Translations under genes and position numbers: made by a program
Shown: piece by piece, positions 63,873 through 64,000 of the stretch
Numbering within the stretch: position 1 is the first letter of the stretch
How the letters are laid out: each line of letters opens with the position of its first letter
The notes under the pieces: generated by a model
Told to the model about the DNA's origin: nothing
Database searches by the model: none
Seen by the model: the letters and a program-made list of their open reading frames with translations, nothing else
DNA from: Geminicoccaceae bacterium
Lineage (GTDB): Bacteria; Pseudomonadota; Alphaproteobacteria; Geminicoccales; Geminicoccaceae
Reading direction: 5' to 3'
Assembly (NCBI GenBank): GCA_025062095.1
Contig: JANXAZ010000002.1
Coordinates: forward strand, 89,768-153,767
DNA: 64,000 nucleotides

Positions 63873-64000
63873 ATGAACGCCCTCGCCCGAGCCACGAGCC
63901 CCTATCTCCGCCAGCACGCCCACGATCTCGGGCAGTTCGGCATCGCGTACGGGGGGGGCAGCTCTGTACCGCGCGAGACCCGCCGCCGGCGCCGCGCCAT
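63873..64000 (+). CDS. Start of a YyaL/DUF255-like thioredoxin-domain protein, possibly frameshifted (partial)
   Basis: ATG at 63873 behind GGAG. The first residues NALARATSPYLRQHAHD match the start of YyaL (SSP411-like) proteins, which continue with a PVDWYPWGEEAL-type stretch. Here the frame runs into a G8 tract (63951-63958) and continues as GGGSSVPRETRRRR, unlike the family. One base fewer in the tract would read GGAALYRARPAA, closer to the expected WGEEALARAR. Either a frameshifted gene, a sequencing slip, or an unrelated protein. The window ends here. Confidence 0.4.
   Translation, partial: MNALARATSPYLRQHAHDLGQFGIAYGGGSSVPRETRRRRRA

Noticed and set aside
1..64000. CRISPR arrays, insertion sequences, integrases or attachment sites
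   Set aside because: No regularly spaced repeats, transposase, recombinase or tRNA-linked duplication was found.

Overview
The window is about 64 kb of very GC-rich, densely packed bacterial chromosome. The gene set points to an alphaproteobacterium, possibly Rhodospirillales-like: a giant NAD-dependent glutamate dehydrogenase, a MeaB GTPase, ccmABC cytochrome c maturation genes, a Methyltransf_17-type methyltransferase, a PmtA-like methyltransferase, and the order DUF6489 - mnmE ... mnmG - rsmG - parA - parB. No rRNA, tRNA, IS element, prophage or CRISPR array was seen. Because GC is so high, almost every real gene has long open antisense frames; these were set aside.

Layout. 1-4.7 kb: the 5' part of an FtsH protease gene, mutS, and a small unknown gene. 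4.7-13.1 kb: a cell-envelope and housekeeping run on the minus strand (pbpC, a thioester-containing alpha-2-macroglobulin, rnhB, asparaginase II). 13.1-16.5 kb: a DUF423 membrane protein, a lipoprotein with a decayed trypsin-like domain, and glmM. 16.8-23 kb: a nitrilase-family amidase, two small unknown genes, a double-domain glycosyltransferase facing a GT4 glycosyltransferase, a lipoprotein and a small secreted protein. 23-26.7 kb: meaB and ccmC, a methyltransferase on the other strand, then ccmB and ccmA. 26.7-35.1 kb: a seven-gene run pairing a branched-chain-amino-acid-type ABC importer with an acyl-CoA-synthetase-like AMP ligase and a PaaK-like CoA ligase. 35.2-40.8 kb: a PmtA-like methyltransferase and the 1628-residue glutamate dehydrogenase. 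41-44.2 kb: a sugar-type ABC importer (Tat-exported binding protein and two permeases, no ATPase). 44.2-47.2 kb: argG, grpE, hrcA. 47.3-50 kb: one continuous reading frame joining a polysaccharide flippase to a GT4 glycosyltransferase. 50.5-52.6 kb: an RRM protein, a class-I glutamine-amidotransferase hydrolase and a small heat-shock protein. 53-55.2 kb: two dipeptide-type ABC permeases. 55.2-63.8 kb: the origin-proximal partition locus (parB, parA, rsmG, mnmG, mnmE, DUF6489) with two perfect parS cores, interrupted by an antiporter fused to a cyclic-nucleotide-binding domain. 63.9 kb to the end: the start of a YyaL-like gene.

Regulation that can be read from the bases: hrcA-grpE and hsp20 each have a sigma-32-like promoter, and the hsp20 leader ends in a ROSE-like hairpin that pairs a UCGCU motif with the Shine-Dalgarno sequence around a bulged G. 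Two conserved genes (asparaginase II and mnmE) have no ATG, GTG or TTG at the expected start; each has a CTG behind a strong purine-rich ribosome site. The strongest candidates for something new are the flippase-glycosyltransferase fusion, whose transferase half contains a clearly AT-richer patch, and the antiporter with its C-terminal cyclic-nucleotide domain.
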